From Eubacteriales bacterium (GTDB lineage Bacteria; Bacillota_A; Clostridia; Christensenellales; Aristaeellaceae): a stretch of DNA of 8,119 nucleotides. The notes beneath the pieces are model-generated. The model was given only the letters and a program-made list of their open reading frames with translations, did not search any database and was not told where the DNA came from. The DNA lies in NCBI GenBank assembly GCA_028692205.1, contig JAQUXV010000108.1, positions 1 to 8,119 on the forward strand, written 5' to 3'. Positions within the stretch are counted from its first letter, which is position 1. The number at the start of each line of letters is the position of its first letter. Below, in pieces: positions 1 through 7,191 of the stretch. The position numbers and the translations under genes are program-made.

Positions 1-728
1 GCGTGGCGCTGCTGCTGGCTTTCGGGTTTCTGTGGCTGGCGGTTACGCGATGCTATCAGCAATATGTAACCCCGCGGACGCTCCCGTACCTGTATTTTGC
101 GGCGGCTGCGCTGGCAGCCATCGGCATTTACGACCTGAGCAAGCTGTTTGAAGCGACGCATATCCGGCGGTATACGCATCTGCTGGCGATTTTAATTCCG
201 CTGGCGCTGTTGGCGGCTTCCACAAATGTAAAGGGCTTATGGACAAGCTCGCTTTTCCCGGCGACCAACGATGCGCTGGTAAGCCCGATTTTGCAGGAGC
301 AAACCTATACGATGACTGCGGACGGCTATCAAGGCCGCGTGCTGCACGGTTATAACGCGTCGGAAAAAACCCTGACCGTGATGGAGAATGAAACCTTCTT
401 CTGGCTTACGGAGATCTATACCGATCCGACGCCGTTCCTGGGTTTCACGGTTACGACCATGGGGCAGGTGCTGAAAAGCTTCTCCTCCCTCTCGTCGGAC
501 TGCTTTTCGCCCATCCGCGAGCTGATGTCCTGCTGCGTGGCGGATACCTACAAAATCGGCTTCAAATGCCAATACGATATGACGCAGGCGCTCGCGGAGG
601 GCGACTGGGTTACGGTAACCGGCGAGCTGGCTATGGTGGATGCGGACGGCGTGCAGGAACTGCGCATTCTGGTAAACGAGGTGGAGCCGTGTTCGCCGCC
701 GGAAGAACCCTACGTGTACGCATACTGA
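1..728 (+). CDS. TIGR03943/DUF1980 (YcgQ-like) membrane protein, 5' partial
   Basis: This is the C-terminal part (about 241 residues) of a TIGR03943-family protein. The family usually sits beside a DUF318-type permease and is annotated as a putative permease subunit; its substrate is not established. Visible in the sequence: three hydrophobic segments (about residues 2-16, 27-43 and 57-75 of the visible part), then a soluble domain. That domain carries the family's hallmark Cys-Cys-x-Ala-Asp (residues 177-181, in MSCCVAD) and a following WVTVTG strand (202-207). The reading frame is open to the left edge. A GTG lies at base 3, but the first membrane helix would begin with no N-terminal residues before it and no ribosome binding site is visible, so I infer that the true start lies a few codons outside the window. 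The permease partner would be expected just upstream. The family call is fairly sure; the function is not. Confidence 0.82.
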   Translation, partial: VALLLAFGFLWLAVTRCYQQYVTPRTLPYLYFAAAALAAIGIYDLSKLFEATHIRRYTHLLAILIPLALLAASTNVKGLWTSSLFPATNDALVSPILQEQTYTMTADGYQGRVLHGYNASEKTLTVMENETFFWLTEIYTDPTPFLGFTVTTMGQVLKSFSSLSSDCFSPIRELMSCCVADTYKIGFKCQYDMTQALAEGDWVTVTGELAMVDADGVQELRILVNEVEPCSPPEEPYVYAY

Positions 729-751
729 CGCGGAAGGGAAGACGGCGTAAG

Positions 752-776
752 AACCGGTATGCCATTTATCGGTTTT
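752..776 (+). terminator. Weak hairpin plus short T-run after the DUF1980 gene
   Basis: AACCGGTA (752-759) pairs with TATCGGTT (767-774) through eight base pairs including one G-U, with a 7-nt loop. TTTTCC then a T-rich stretch follows. It lies 24 nt after the stop codon, a sensible place for an intrinsic terminator, but the stem is weak and the T-run short. Confidence 0.35.
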
Positions 777-918
777 CCGCTGTCTTTATATCCGTTCAAT
801 GTCCGATACGATGCTGCCTTGGCTTCGGGTTTGCAGGCAGCAGCCGCTAAGAACGGGTTGGAACCTCGCGCAGGTTCCAGGCCGCCTCCAGCTGCTCTAA
901 GCTCATTCTGGCAAATGG
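777..918. other. Convergent intergenic stretch with two perfect hairpins
   Basis: No convincing gene lies here. Two perfect inverted repeats do: TGCTGCCT (812-819) with AGGCAGCA (835-842), and TGGAACCT (859-866) with AGGTTCCA (872-879) around a CGCGC loop. Neither is followed by a T-run on either strand. On the minus strand a 19-codon ORF (ATG at about 908, beginning MSLEQLEAAWNL) crosses the second hairpin, but it has no ribosome binding site. This could be a structured 3' end of either transcript or decayed sequence. Confidence 0.4.
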
Positions 919-954
919 CACAGCCCCGGCAAGCGAGCGTTTGCCGGGGCTGTG
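919..954. terminator. Strong stem-loop terminator between convergent genes
   Basis: A 14-bp perfect stem is formed by CACAGCCCCGGCAA (919-932) and its complement (941-954), with a short GC-rich loop. On the plus strand it is followed by GGCGGTTTCTTTGTGATTTTT, a loose T-rich tail; on the minus strand the tail is poorer (TGCCATTTGCC). It starts about 31 nt past the stop of the minus-strand MFS gene and about 190 nt past the plus-strand gene, so it probably serves both. Confidence 0.7.
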
Positions 955-984
955 GCGGTTTCTTTGTGATTTTTAAGTACGGCG

Positions 985-2238
985 TTACAGGATAGGGGAA
1001 TCGGTTGGGGCGGGATCGATTGAAGCGGAAACGGCGGGCGTAATGGCTGCCGCCGGAACGGCAGGCCCGTGCCGGAAAACCTGCGCGAGCGAATAGCCGC
1101 CCGCACAGAGAACCAGCAGACCACCCGCGACGAGCCACTGCACGCGGAAATCCGTGCGCGCGCTGACCCAGTATCCGCTGAGTGAACCCGCCAAACCGCC
1201 GATTTGCAGCACGAACGAAAACAGGGAAAGGATGCTCGCGCGCTGTTTGGAGGGCGCGGCGCGGTTGAGCAGCGTATCCTCGGCGACGCTGCCGCTGCCC
1301 AGGAAGAAATAATACAGGATATAGATGCCGATGAACGCGCCGGTGGTTTTGGTCAGGACCAGCGCGGCCAGACACAGTCCCAGTACCAGCTTTAACAGGA
1401 GCAGCAGGTTAAGACCATTCCCCTTCAGGTGGGTCAGCCGGTGCTCCGTCAGCTTGCTGGCGACGATGATGATTAAAAACCCTGCGCTGCTGATGACGCC
1501 GAACACCCACGGCGCGGGCGCAATGGACTGTAGAGCAGGCTGCCAGTAGGTTTCCAGCGAGAGCATGGCAAAACCGGATACGGCTGTGAAAATCAGCAGC
1601 ATCCGCACCAGACCCGGCTGCCGCAGAAAAGTGAAGCTTTCCCGAAGATGGTTTGCAAGGCGGCCGGATTCATCCTTGGCGGCCGGGCTGGTGCGGCGCG
1701 GCTCATGCACGGTAAACAGGGTGAGCGCCGCCAGCAGAACCATCAACCCAAGAATCGTATAGATGTTGGCCTGATAATCCGTGCCGAACCCGGAAAGCCA
1801 GCCGCCCAGCAGCGCGCCGACCGCGAGCCCGGCGCTTTGTAAAATGGAAAGCCTTGCCGTTACCTTTACCAGCGCGGCGTCGTTTTGCGCTTCGTCGATC
1901 GCAAGCGCGTCGATGCTGCCGGAGGCAAACGCGCGCCCAAGCCCCATCAGCACCATTGAAAGCAGCAGCGGCGCCGCGGAATGCGCAAACAGCAGCGTGG
2001 TGTATGCACTCAGCGTAAACAGCGTCGAAACCAGAAACGAAAGTTTACGGCCGTACAGATCGGCAAAAACGCCGCTGGGGAATTCGGCGAGAATGACGGT
2101 GAAGGAATATGCGCCGATCATCAGGGATACGGTCGGCAGGGTCGCGCCGTGCGACAGCACCATCAGCGTTAATACCGGCGCGTCGATGCCGGTGGATAAG
2201 CTGCGCAGCAGCGCGATGGCCTGAAGGTTTTTACGCAT
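985..2238 (-). CDS. MFS transporter (drug-efflux-like), second gene of regulator-MFS operon
   Basis: A 417-aa major facilitator superfamily permease, full length for a 12-helix member, acting in the cytoplasmic membrane as a proton-coupled or facilitated carrier. Hydrophobic helices occur throughout. The loop between helices 2 and 3 carries the MFS signature GVFADLYGRK (residues 56-65), and the charged cytoplasmic loop between the two halves lies around residues 180-205. The C-terminus ends in a short Ala/Pro/Ser-rich tail (about 392-417). ATG at 2238 is the start: AGGAGG (2245-2250) precedes it by 6 nt. It overlaps the upstream regulator's stop as ATGCGTAA, so the two are probably translationally coupled. 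Pairing with a winged-helix regulator suggests inducible export of a small toxic compound, which is inference; the substrate cannot be read from the sequence. Confidence 0.9.
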   Translation of the reverse strand: MRKNLQAIALLRSLSTGIDAPVLTLMVLSHGATLPTVSLMIGAYSFTVILAEFPSGVFADLYGRKLSFLVSTLFTLSAYTTLLFAHSAAPLLLSMVLMGLGRAFASGSIDALAIDEAQNDAALVKVTARLSILQSAGLAVGALLGGWLSGFGTDYQANIYTILGLMVLLAALTLFTVHEPRRTSPAAKDESGRLANHLRESFTFLRQPGLVRMLLIFTAVSGFAMLSLETYWQPALQSIAPAPWVFGVISSAGFLIIIVASKLTEHRLTHLKGNGLNLLLLLKLVLGLCLAALVLTKTTGAFIGIYILYYFFLGSGSVAEDTLLNRAAPSKQRASILSLFSFVLQIGGLAGSLSGYWVSARTDFRVQWLVAGGLLVLCAGGYSLAQVFRHGPAVPAAAITPAVSASIDPAPTDSPIL

Positions 2239-2797
2239 GGTTGTCCTCCTGTGCAGGATAGGCGATCAGAGCGTATTCCCACGGGTCGCCCTCGTGCTCG
2301 TTTTGCTCGTGTTCTTCTAAAAAGCGATGGATATTGGCAAACAGCTCTTTGGCTTCTTCGGGCTTTAGCCTGGAAATGCCCCAAAGGATATCTCCGGGTG
2401 GAAGCTGAGAGCTGCCGCGAAATTGATCCGCACAGGCGTTATAGTAAGCAGCAAAACCGTTAAAAACCTCGGTGATGCCGTTTTGCATCAGCGCGACGCG
2501 CTGCGTATGGTCGTCATCCGCTTGGGCGAACCCGACGTTTACAGACCGGGGCAGCGCGCGGTAATAGTGCGCGATGATGCCGTTGATCTTCTCCGTATGG
2601 CTTTCAGCGACGAGGCCCAGCTGCATCAGCTTTTTTAGATGATACTGCACCGAGGAAGCGGAAATGCCCATCTGAACGGAAAGTGCTTTGGGGGTCATGG
2701 GGCGGCCCGCAATGGCCATCAGCCGCAGCAGTCGCTGCCGCTGGGGATTGATATAGATATCCAGCTCTTTTTTGCCGGTCAGTGTGATGGGTTCCAC
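2231..2797 (-). CDS. ArsR-like winged-helix transcriptional regulator
   Basis: A 188-aa protein with an N-terminal winged helix-turn-helix: helices from about residue 12, recognition helix ISASSVQYHLKKL (45-57), and wing with HTEKINGIIAHYYRA (67-81). The pattern (loss of a layer of ILV, then SSVQYHLKKL) resembles ArsR and related HTH_20 regulators. No ArsR metal-binding Cys motif is visible. The roughly 100-residue C-terminal part (LKPEEAKELFANIHRFLEEHE) is helical and may bind a ligand or form a dimer. I chose GTG at 2797 because GGGGGGTGA (2802-2810) precedes it closely. A longer in-frame TTG at 2842 lies inside the promoter, overlapping the operator and just upstream of the -10, so it cannot be the start. 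The protein probably represses its own operon with the downstream MFS gene through the palindrome at 2836-2848; this is inferred from position. The ligand is unknown. Confidence 0.85.
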   Translation of the reverse strand: MEPITLTGKKELDIYINPQRQRLLRLMAIAGRPMTPKALSVQMGISASSVQYHLKKLMQLGLVAESHTEKINGIIAHYYRALPRSVNVGFAQADDDHTQRVALMQNGITEVFNGFAAYYNACADQFRGSSQLPPGDILWGISRLKPEEAKELFANIHRFLEEHEQNEHEGDPWEYALIAYPAQEDNHA

Positions 2798-2825
2798 AAC
2801 TTCACCCCCCTCAAACGGTACAATA

Positions 2826-2855
2826 ATTATAACATTACACAATGTGTATCGTCAA
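2826..2855 (-). promoter_or_regulatory. SigA-type extended -10 promoter of the regulator-MFS operon
   Basis: On the minus strand TTGACG (2850-2855) and a perfect TATAAT (2826-2831) are separated by 18 nt, and a TG two bases upstream of the -10 makes it an extended -10. The transcription start should fall near 2819, about 20 nt before the GTG start. Confidence 0.85.
2836..2848. promoter_or_regulatory. 13-bp palindromic operator in promoter spacer
   Basis: TACACA-A-TGTGTA is a perfect palindrome lying wholly between the -35 and -10 hexamers, where a bound protein would block RNA polymerase. The likely binder is the regulator encoded immediately downstream. Function is inferred from position; the palindrome is seen directly. 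Confidence 0.6.
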
Positions 2856-2973
2856 TAGCAATTGATAAATCGATTCTAAAAATACGATATTGTACGGAAT
2901 GGTTCATTTGGAACAGGATGTTTTGCATCGAAACGGGAGCGAAGGAAAAATCTTTCGCCGGGGAACGAATGTA

Positions 2974-3023
2974 ATGGGCGCGACGACAGGCGAACCATCC
3001 GGCTCGCCTGCCGCCGCGCCCAT
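2974..3023 (-). terminator. Large hairpin after rsgA, probable terminator
   Basis: ATGGGCGCG (2974-2982) pairs with CGCGCCCAT (3015-3023), and inside this CAGGCGA (2987-2993) pairs with TCGCCTG (3004-3010). The structure begins 14 nt after the rsgA stop. On the minus strand only TACATTCGTTCC follows, so the T-run is poor; it may slow or stabilise the transcript end instead of terminating efficiently. Confidence 0.45.
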
Positions 3024-3036
3024 GGTGCGCTTTGGT

Positions 3037-4098
3037 TCAGCGCCTGCCGTTTTTGCGTTTGGCTTCGTCCATTACCTGTTTCATGGCGCGTTTGCCACCG
3101 AACATGGCGTTGATCTTCTCCGCTTCGCGTGCGCGGGCGTTCAACCCATCGTAACGGGCCTCCCGCCGGAGTTTCTGATAGTTCTCATAACGGCGTTCAT
3201 CCAGTGCGCCGGTTTCCAGCGCCCGCCGTACGGCGCAGCCGGGTTCCCGGGTATGGGAGCAATCGCTGAAGCGGCACTGAGCGGCCAATTCGTCGATATC
3301 CGCGAAGGAGCGGCTCAGGTCCACCGCCTCTACACCAAGTTCGCGCATGCCCGGAGTATCGATGACCACACCGCCTGTCGGCAGCGGAAGCATTTCCCGG
3401 TGGGTGGTGGTGTGGTGGCCACGATCGTCCAGCCCGATGCCGGAGGTGCGCATTTTTATTTCGCCGAGCAGCAGGTTGATGAGCGTGGATTTGCCCACTC
3501 CGGAGGAACCGACGAAGGCCGCCGTAACGCCGGGTTTAACGTAGGCAAGCAATTTCTCGCGCGTGTCGGGGTCCCGGTCGGAGGTGACGATCATCTCCGC
3601 ACCGATGGCAATGGGGGCGATCTGCGCAAGCAGTTCCGCGGAGTTGTCGCACAGATCGGACTTGGTCAGCACCACCACGGGCGTGGCTCCGCTTTCCCAC
3701 GCGACGGACAGGTACCGTTCCAGACGGCTGAGATTGAAGTTCTGGTTAAGCGACATACAAAGGAAAACGACGTCGATGTTCGCCGCCACCACCTGCGCGC
3801 CTCCGCCTGTGCCCGCGGCGCGCCGCAAAAACACACTTTTCCGGGGGAGCAGTTGTTGGATCAGCGTATGACCGTTTGTAATCGGATCGACCAGCACATA
3901 ATCGCCTACGGCGGGGTAACCGGTCGGGTCGGGCACGGTATAGCGGTAACGGCCGCTTACTTCGGCTGTGGCTTCTTCGGTTTCGGTAACGATTCGGTAC
4001 AGGTTTCTTTGCTGCGAGATGATTCTGGCGGGAGACAGGCCGGTTTCGCGATGCGAAATCAGGCGCTCGTCCGCGCCGTATTGCGTAAGCATATTCAA
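3037..4098 (-). CDS. rsgA: Small ribosomal subunit biogenesis GTPase RsgA
   Basis: RsgA binds the 30S subunit late in assembly and hydrolyses GTP as it checks and releases it. The 353-aa protein has the family's circularly permuted GTPase order: an N-terminal OB-fold (about residues 20-75), then G4 TKSD (145-148), G1 GSSGVGKST (197-205), the switch region GHHTTTHRE (227-235) and G3 DTPG (247-250). A C-terminal zinc site follows (C275, C280, H282, C288 in CRFSDCSHTREPGC). The opening MNMLTQYGADERL matches the longer RsgA subtype. TTG at 4098 fits best because GGAGGG (4106-4111) lies 7 nt before it. ATG at 4092 is the alternative, but its spacing is 13 nt. Longer in-frame starts (4113, 4200) overlap the ribosome binding site or the repeat upstream and add non-conserved residues. 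It seems to be transcribed alone or with the 24-codon ORF ahead of it. Confidence 0.94.
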   Translation of the reverse strand: MNMLTQYGADERLISHRETGLSPARIISQQRNLYRIVTETEEATAEVSGRYRYTVPDPTGYPAVGDYVLVDPITNGHTLIQQLLPRKSVFLRRAAGTGGGAQVVAANIDVVFLCMSLNQNFNLSRLERYLSVAWESGATPVVVLTKSDLCDNSAELLAQIAPIAIGAEMIVTSDRDPDTREKLLAYVKPGVTAAFVGSSGVGKSTLINLLLGEIKMRTSGIGLDDRGHHTTTHREMLPLPTGGVVIDTPGMRELGVEAVDLSRSFADIDELAAQCRFSDCSHTREPGCAVRRALETGALDERRYENYQKLRREARYDGLNARAREAEKINAMFGGKRAMKQVMDEAKRKNGRR

Positions 4099-4105
4099 GT
4101 GATAA

Positions 4106-4111
4106 CCCTCC
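4106..4111 (-). promoter_or_regulatory. Ribosome binding site that selects the TTG start of rsgA
   Basis: GGAGGG on the minus strand, 7 nt from TTG (4098) and 13 nt from the in-frame ATG (4092). The spacing favours TTG. Confidence 0.7.
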
Positions 4112-4146
4112 ATACGTATTGGTTTTTGATTCCACCATGCGCGTAT

Positions 4147-4269
4147 GGGAGGCGAAAACGGAAAGGGGTCAGGGAAACCGTCCCCGTTGGTACGGGGCAA
4201 TTTTCAGAGGGGGTACTTACCTGTTGGGCTGAAAGGGTTAACCGTTTCCCTGCTTTGCCCGCGCCTCCC
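4147..4269. repeat. Nested inverted-repeat element ahead of rsgA
   Basis: Outer arms GGGAGGCG (4147-4154) and CGCCTCCC (4262-4269) enclose a second pair, CAGGGAAACCGT (4170-4181) and ACCGTTTCCCTG (4241-4252), which has one mismatch. Inside that are two further hairpins: CCCCGT/ACGGGG (4182-4197, loop TGGT) and TTTCAG/CTGAAA (4202-4207 with 4229-4234). The parts fold as one long stem ending in a multi-branch loop. The minus-strand string GGGGACGGTTTCCCTGACCCC-like core recalls palindromic interspersed repeats I know from Firmicutes genomes, but only one copy is in this window, so a mobile (REP/MITE-like) origin is a guess. It could also be a folded leader of the rsgA transcript. Confidence 0.5.
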
Positions 4270-4312
4270 CGATTGCGACAATCTCCGTCGCATATTGCTG
4301 ATTTATCATCAT
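4238..4312 (-). CDS. 24-codon small ORF ahead of rsgA, leader peptide or gene remnant
   Basis: ATG at 4312 begins a 24-codon frame (MMINQQYATEIV..., ending in ...KQGNG) closed by TAA at 4238-4240. AAAGGAG (4320-4326) stands 7 nt before the ATG, and a promoter lies about 30-60 nt upstream, so the start signals are as good as those of real genes nearby. I do not recognise the peptide. Its last ten or so codons are the right arm of the inverted-repeat element. The ORF may therefore be a gene cut short by insertion of that element, or a true leader peptide whose translation alters folding of the repeat and hence rsgA expression. Nothing in it looks like an amino-acid run of the attenuation type. 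Confidence 0.4.
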   Translation of the reverse strand: MMINQQYATEIVAIGEARAKQGNG

Positions 4313-4342
4313 TCAACAACTCCTTTCCGAGAGTCTGGGAAT

Positions 4343-4371
4343 ATTCTACCACAAGAAATATCAGGAAACAA
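4343..4371 (-). promoter_or_regulatory. Probable promoter for the small ORF and rsgA
   Basis: On the minus strand TTGTTT (4366-4371) and TAGAAT (4343-4348) are 17 nt apart, with a TG giving an extended -10. The predicted start near 4336 leaves about 24 nt before the small ORF and about 240 nt before rsgA. I see no better promoter closer to rsgA. Confidence 0.6.
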
Positions 4372-4394
4372 CCGGAAACTGGTAAAAACAGGGA

Positions 4395-4435
4395 TGCCGA
4401 TGAGCGTGTATTACCGTGTCGACGGTATACAGGCA
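4395..4435. repeat. Small imperfect inverted repeat between clpB terminator and rsgA promoter
   Basis: GTAT-T-ACCG (4408-4416) pairs with CGGTATAC (4423-4430) with one bulged base, and TGCC (4395-4398) can pair with GGCA (4432-4435) outside it. The surrounding 4381-4484 stretch is AT-richer than its neighbours and holds no gene. No function can be assigned. Confidence 0.3.
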
Positions 4436-4484
4436 TAGGCTGAATAAAGTTGAAAATGAATGCAGAATATAGATATAAAAGCGA

Positions 4485-4520
4485 ACAAAGAGCCGTGCGA
4501 ACTTCCGCACGGCTCTTTGT
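4485..4520 (-). terminator. Intrinsic terminator of clpB
   Basis: A perfect 15-bp stem (ACAAAGAGCCGTGCG, 4485-4499, with 4506-4520) and a 6-nt loop begin 22 nt after the clpB stop. On the minus strand it is followed by TCGCTTTTATATC. The flanking AAAATTT on the other side would also allow some function in the plus direction. Confidence 0.85.
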
Positions 4521-4542
4521 AAAATTTGCTTGCAGCTGCTGG

Positions 4543-7191
4543 TTACTCCACGATGCCTTCGGCCTGCACCGGCGGGCTTTGCGCGGGCAGATCGTCGGTT
4601 ACGATCAGCCTGCCCTCCGCATCCGCGTCCACGGTTACGACCTGGCTGGGGAAGATTTCGCCCGCCACCAGCTTGCGCGCAATCAGCGTTTCCAGATGGC
4701 TCTGGATGTAGCGCTTCAGCGGGCGCGCGCCGTACGCGGGGTCGAAAGCGGCGTCCACGATGGTGTCCACGGCTCGGTCGGTCAGGTTCATGTGGATATC
4801 CTGCTGCTCCAGCCGTTTGGCCAGATAGCCCGCCTGCAGCCGAACAATTTGCACGATCTCGTCGCGTTCGAGGGGCTTGTAGAATACAATGTCGTCGATC
4901 CGGTTAAGAAACTCGGGTCGGAAGCTGGTTTTGAGCATCCGCATCACGCCGTCCCGCGCTTCGTCGCTGATGCGGCCGTTTTGCAGGCCTTCCAGCAGAA
5001 GCTGGCTGCCGAGGTTACTGGTCATGATGATGATGGTGTTCTTAAAGTCCACTGTGCGGCCCTGGCTGTCGGTAATGCGGCCGTCGTCCAGCACCTGTAG
5101 CAGAATATTGAAAACGTCCGGATGAGCCTTTTCAATTTCATCCAGCAGCACCACACAGTACGGTTTGCGCCGCACGGCTTCGGTAAGCTGGCCGCCCTCA
5201 TCATAGCCCACGTAGCCCGGAGGCGCGCCGATGAGGCGGCTGACGGAGAACTTCTCCATATACTCGCTCATGTCGATACGCACCATGTTCTTCTCATCGT
5301 CGAACAAATCCTGCGCCAGCGCTTTGGCAAGCTCCGTTTTGCCGACGCCTGTCGGGCCGAGGAACAGGAAGCTGCCGATGGGCCGGTTCTCGTCCGCAAT
5401 GCCCGCGCGGCTGCGTAGAATGGCTTCGCTTACGGTTTGCACGGCTTCATCCTGCCCCACCACGCGGCGGTGCAGCTCTTCCGGCAGGCGAAGGAGTTTC
5501 TCGCGGTCGCTCTCCTTCAGCTTGGTGACGGGGATGCCCGTCCAACGGCTGACGATGCGGCTGATTTCTTCTTCCGTTACCTTATCACGCAATAGCGAAT
5601 TCTCGGTTCGGTTCTGGTCGGCAATCGCTTCTTCCGCCTCCAGCTGCTTTTGCAGCTCCGGCAGACGGCCGTATTGCAGTTCGGACGCCTTGTTAAGGTC
5701 GTACTCGCGCTGGGCTTTCTGGATATCGGCGTTCACCTGCTCGATCTCCTCGCGCAGCTTCTGCACTTTCACAATGGCGGCCTTTTCGTTTTCCCAGCGG
5801 GCCTTCATGGCGGAAAACTCCTCGCGCAGTTTGGCAAGCTCGTCTTCCAGCGCGGCGCGGCGGCGCTGGGTCGCCTCGCCCTCCTCTTTCTTCAGGCTCA
5901 TCTGTTCGATTTCCAGCTGCATAATGCGGCGCTGTTTCTCGTCCAGTTCGGCGGGGAGGCTGTCGATTTCGGTACGGATCATGGCGCAGGCCTCATCCAC
6001 AAGGTCGATGGCCTTATCCGGCAGGAAACGGTCGCTGATGTAGCGGTTGGAAAGCACCGCGGCGGCGACAAGCGCCGGGTCGGTGATTTTTACGCCGTGG
6101 AAAACCTCGTAACGTTCCTTCAAACCACGCAGGATGCTGATAGTGTCCTCCACGCTGGGTTCGTTGACCATTACGGGCTGGAAGCGCCGCTCCAGCGCCG
6201 CGTCCTTTTCAATATACTTACGGTACTCGTTCAGGGTGGTTGCGCCGATCAGGTGCAGCTCGCCGCGCGCAAGCATGGGCTTGAGCAGGTTGCCCGCGTC
6301 CATACTGCCCTCGGTACGGCCCGCGCCGACGATGTTGTGCAGCTCGTCGATAAACAGGAGGATTTTGCCTTCGGACTTTTTAATTTCGCCGAGAACGGCC
6401 TTCAGCCGCTCCTCAAACTCGCCGCGGTATTTCGCGCCAGCGATCAGCGCGCCCATGTCCAGCGAGAACACTTTGCGGTCGCGCAGGCTTTCGGGCACGT
6501 CGCCGCGCACAATGCGCAGGGCAAGGCCCTCCGCGATGGCGGTTTTACCAACGCCGGGTTCGCCGATCAGCACGGGGTTATTTTTTGTTTTCCGGGTCAG
6601 AATGCGGATCACACTGCGGATTTCGCTGTCGCGGCCGATCACGGGGTCCAGCTTCTGGTTGCGCGCCAGCTCCACAAGGTCCTGACCGTATTTTTTCAAC
6701 ACGTCGTAGGTGTCCTCCGGGGTTTCGCTGGTCACGCGGGTGTTGCCGCGTACGGTTTGCAGCGCGGAAAGAAACGCCTTGTCGTCAATGGCCAGATCGT
6801 GCCAAAGCTGCTTCAGCGAAGGGCTCGGCTTGCGAATGAGGCCGAGAAACAGGTGCTCGACGCTGATGTACTCGTCCTTCATCTGACCGGCGGCTTCCTG
6901 AGCGGCCAGCAGGGCGCGCTCCACATCGCTGCCGATGTAGATTTTATCCGGTTCGCGGCCCGAACCGGTCACCTTGGGAATGCGGGAAATCAACGTTTCC
7001 AGCCGCCCCTGGATCAGGTCCGTATCCTTGCCCATCTTACGCAGAAGCTGGGGGATCAGCCCTTGCGGGTCTTGCAGAAGCGCACGGACAAGATGCTCCT
7101 GCGCAACCTCCTGGTTTTGATATTCAATGGTCATTTGCTGCGCGTCGTTCAGCGCGGCGCGGCTTTTTTCGGTAAATTGCTGGTTTGTCAT
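4543..7191 (-). CDS. clpB: ATP-dependent chaperone / protein disaggregase ClpB
   Basis: ClpB is a hexameric cytosolic AAA+ machine that threads aggregated proteins through its pore, working with DnaK. The 882-aa product has, in order: the N-terminal substrate domain with two Clp-N repeats (about 1-145); NBD1 with Walker A GEPGVGKT (210-217), pore loop KYRG (254-257), Walker B ILLFIDE (277-283) and Arg finger region ALERRF (332-337); the coiled-coil middle domain that sets ClpB apart from ClpA/ClpC (about 410-530); and NBD2 with Walker A GPTGVGKT (612-619), pore loop GYVG (659-662), Walker B VVLLDE (680-685) and sensor-2 GARPLKR (821-827). No ClpP-docking IGL/F loop is seen, as expected. ATG at 7191 is chosen because GGAGG (7199-7203) lies 7 nt before it; the frame stays open 71 codons further upstream, but that stretch does not resemble ClpB. 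The C-terminus is slightly longer than the usual 860-870 aa, with an acidic, Pro-containing tail. It appears monocistronic. Confidence 0.98.
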   Translation of the reverse strand: MTNQQFTEKSRAALNDAQQMTIEYQNQEVAQEHLVRALLQDPQGLIPQLLRKMGKDTDLIQGRLETLISRIPKVTGSGREPDKIYIGSDVERALLAAQEAAGQMKDEYISVEHLFLGLIRKPSPSLKQLWHDLAIDDKAFLSALQTVRGNTRVTSETPEDTYDVLKKYGQDLVELARNQKLDPVIGRDSEIRSVIRILTRKTKNNPVLIGEPGVGKTAIAEGLALRIVRGDVPESLRDRKVFSLDMGALIAGAKYRGEFEERLKAVLGEIKKSEGKILLFIDELHNIVGAGRTEGSMDAGNLLKPMLARGELHLIGATTLNEYRKYIEKDAALERRFQPVMVNEPSVEDTISILRGLKERYEVFHGVKITDPALVAAAVLSNRYISDRFLPDKAIDLVDEACAMIRTEIDSLPAELDEKQRRIMQLEIEQMSLKKEEGEATQRRRAALEDELAKLREEFSAMKARWENEKAAIVKVQKLREEIEQVNADIQKAQREYDLNKASELQYGRLPELQKQLEAEEAIADQNRTENSLLRDKVTEEEISRIVSRWTGIPVTKLKESDREKLLRLPEELHRRVVGQDEAVQTVSEAILRSRAGIADENRPIGSFLFLGPTGVGKTELAKALAQDLFDDEKNMVRIDMSEYMEKFSVSRLIGAPPGYVGYDEGGQLTEAVRRKPYCVVLLDEIEKAHPDVFNILLQVLDDGRITDSQGRTVDFKNTIIIMTSNLGSQLLLEGLQNGRISDEARDGVMRMLKTSFRPEFLNRIDDIVFYKPLERDEIVQIVRLQAGYLAKRLEQQDIHMNLTDRAVDTIVDAAFDPAYGARPLKRYIQSHLETLIARKLVAGEIFPSQVVTVDADAEGRLIVTDDLPAQSPPVQAEGIVE

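Noticed and set aside
851..908. 19-codon minus-strand ORF MSLEQLEAAWNL... as a small protein
   Set aside because: No ribosome binding site, and the frame crosses a perfect hairpin downstream of the MFS terminator.
2862..2888. Plus-strand promoter TTGATA...TACGAT divergent from the regulator
   Set aside because: Poor -10, spacing off, and no plus-strand gene follows.
2890..4443. 517-codon plus-strand open frame opposite rsgA
   Set aside because: It is antisense to a clear RsgA with all motifs, has no recognisable domain, and such long shadow frames are common in GC-rich DNA.
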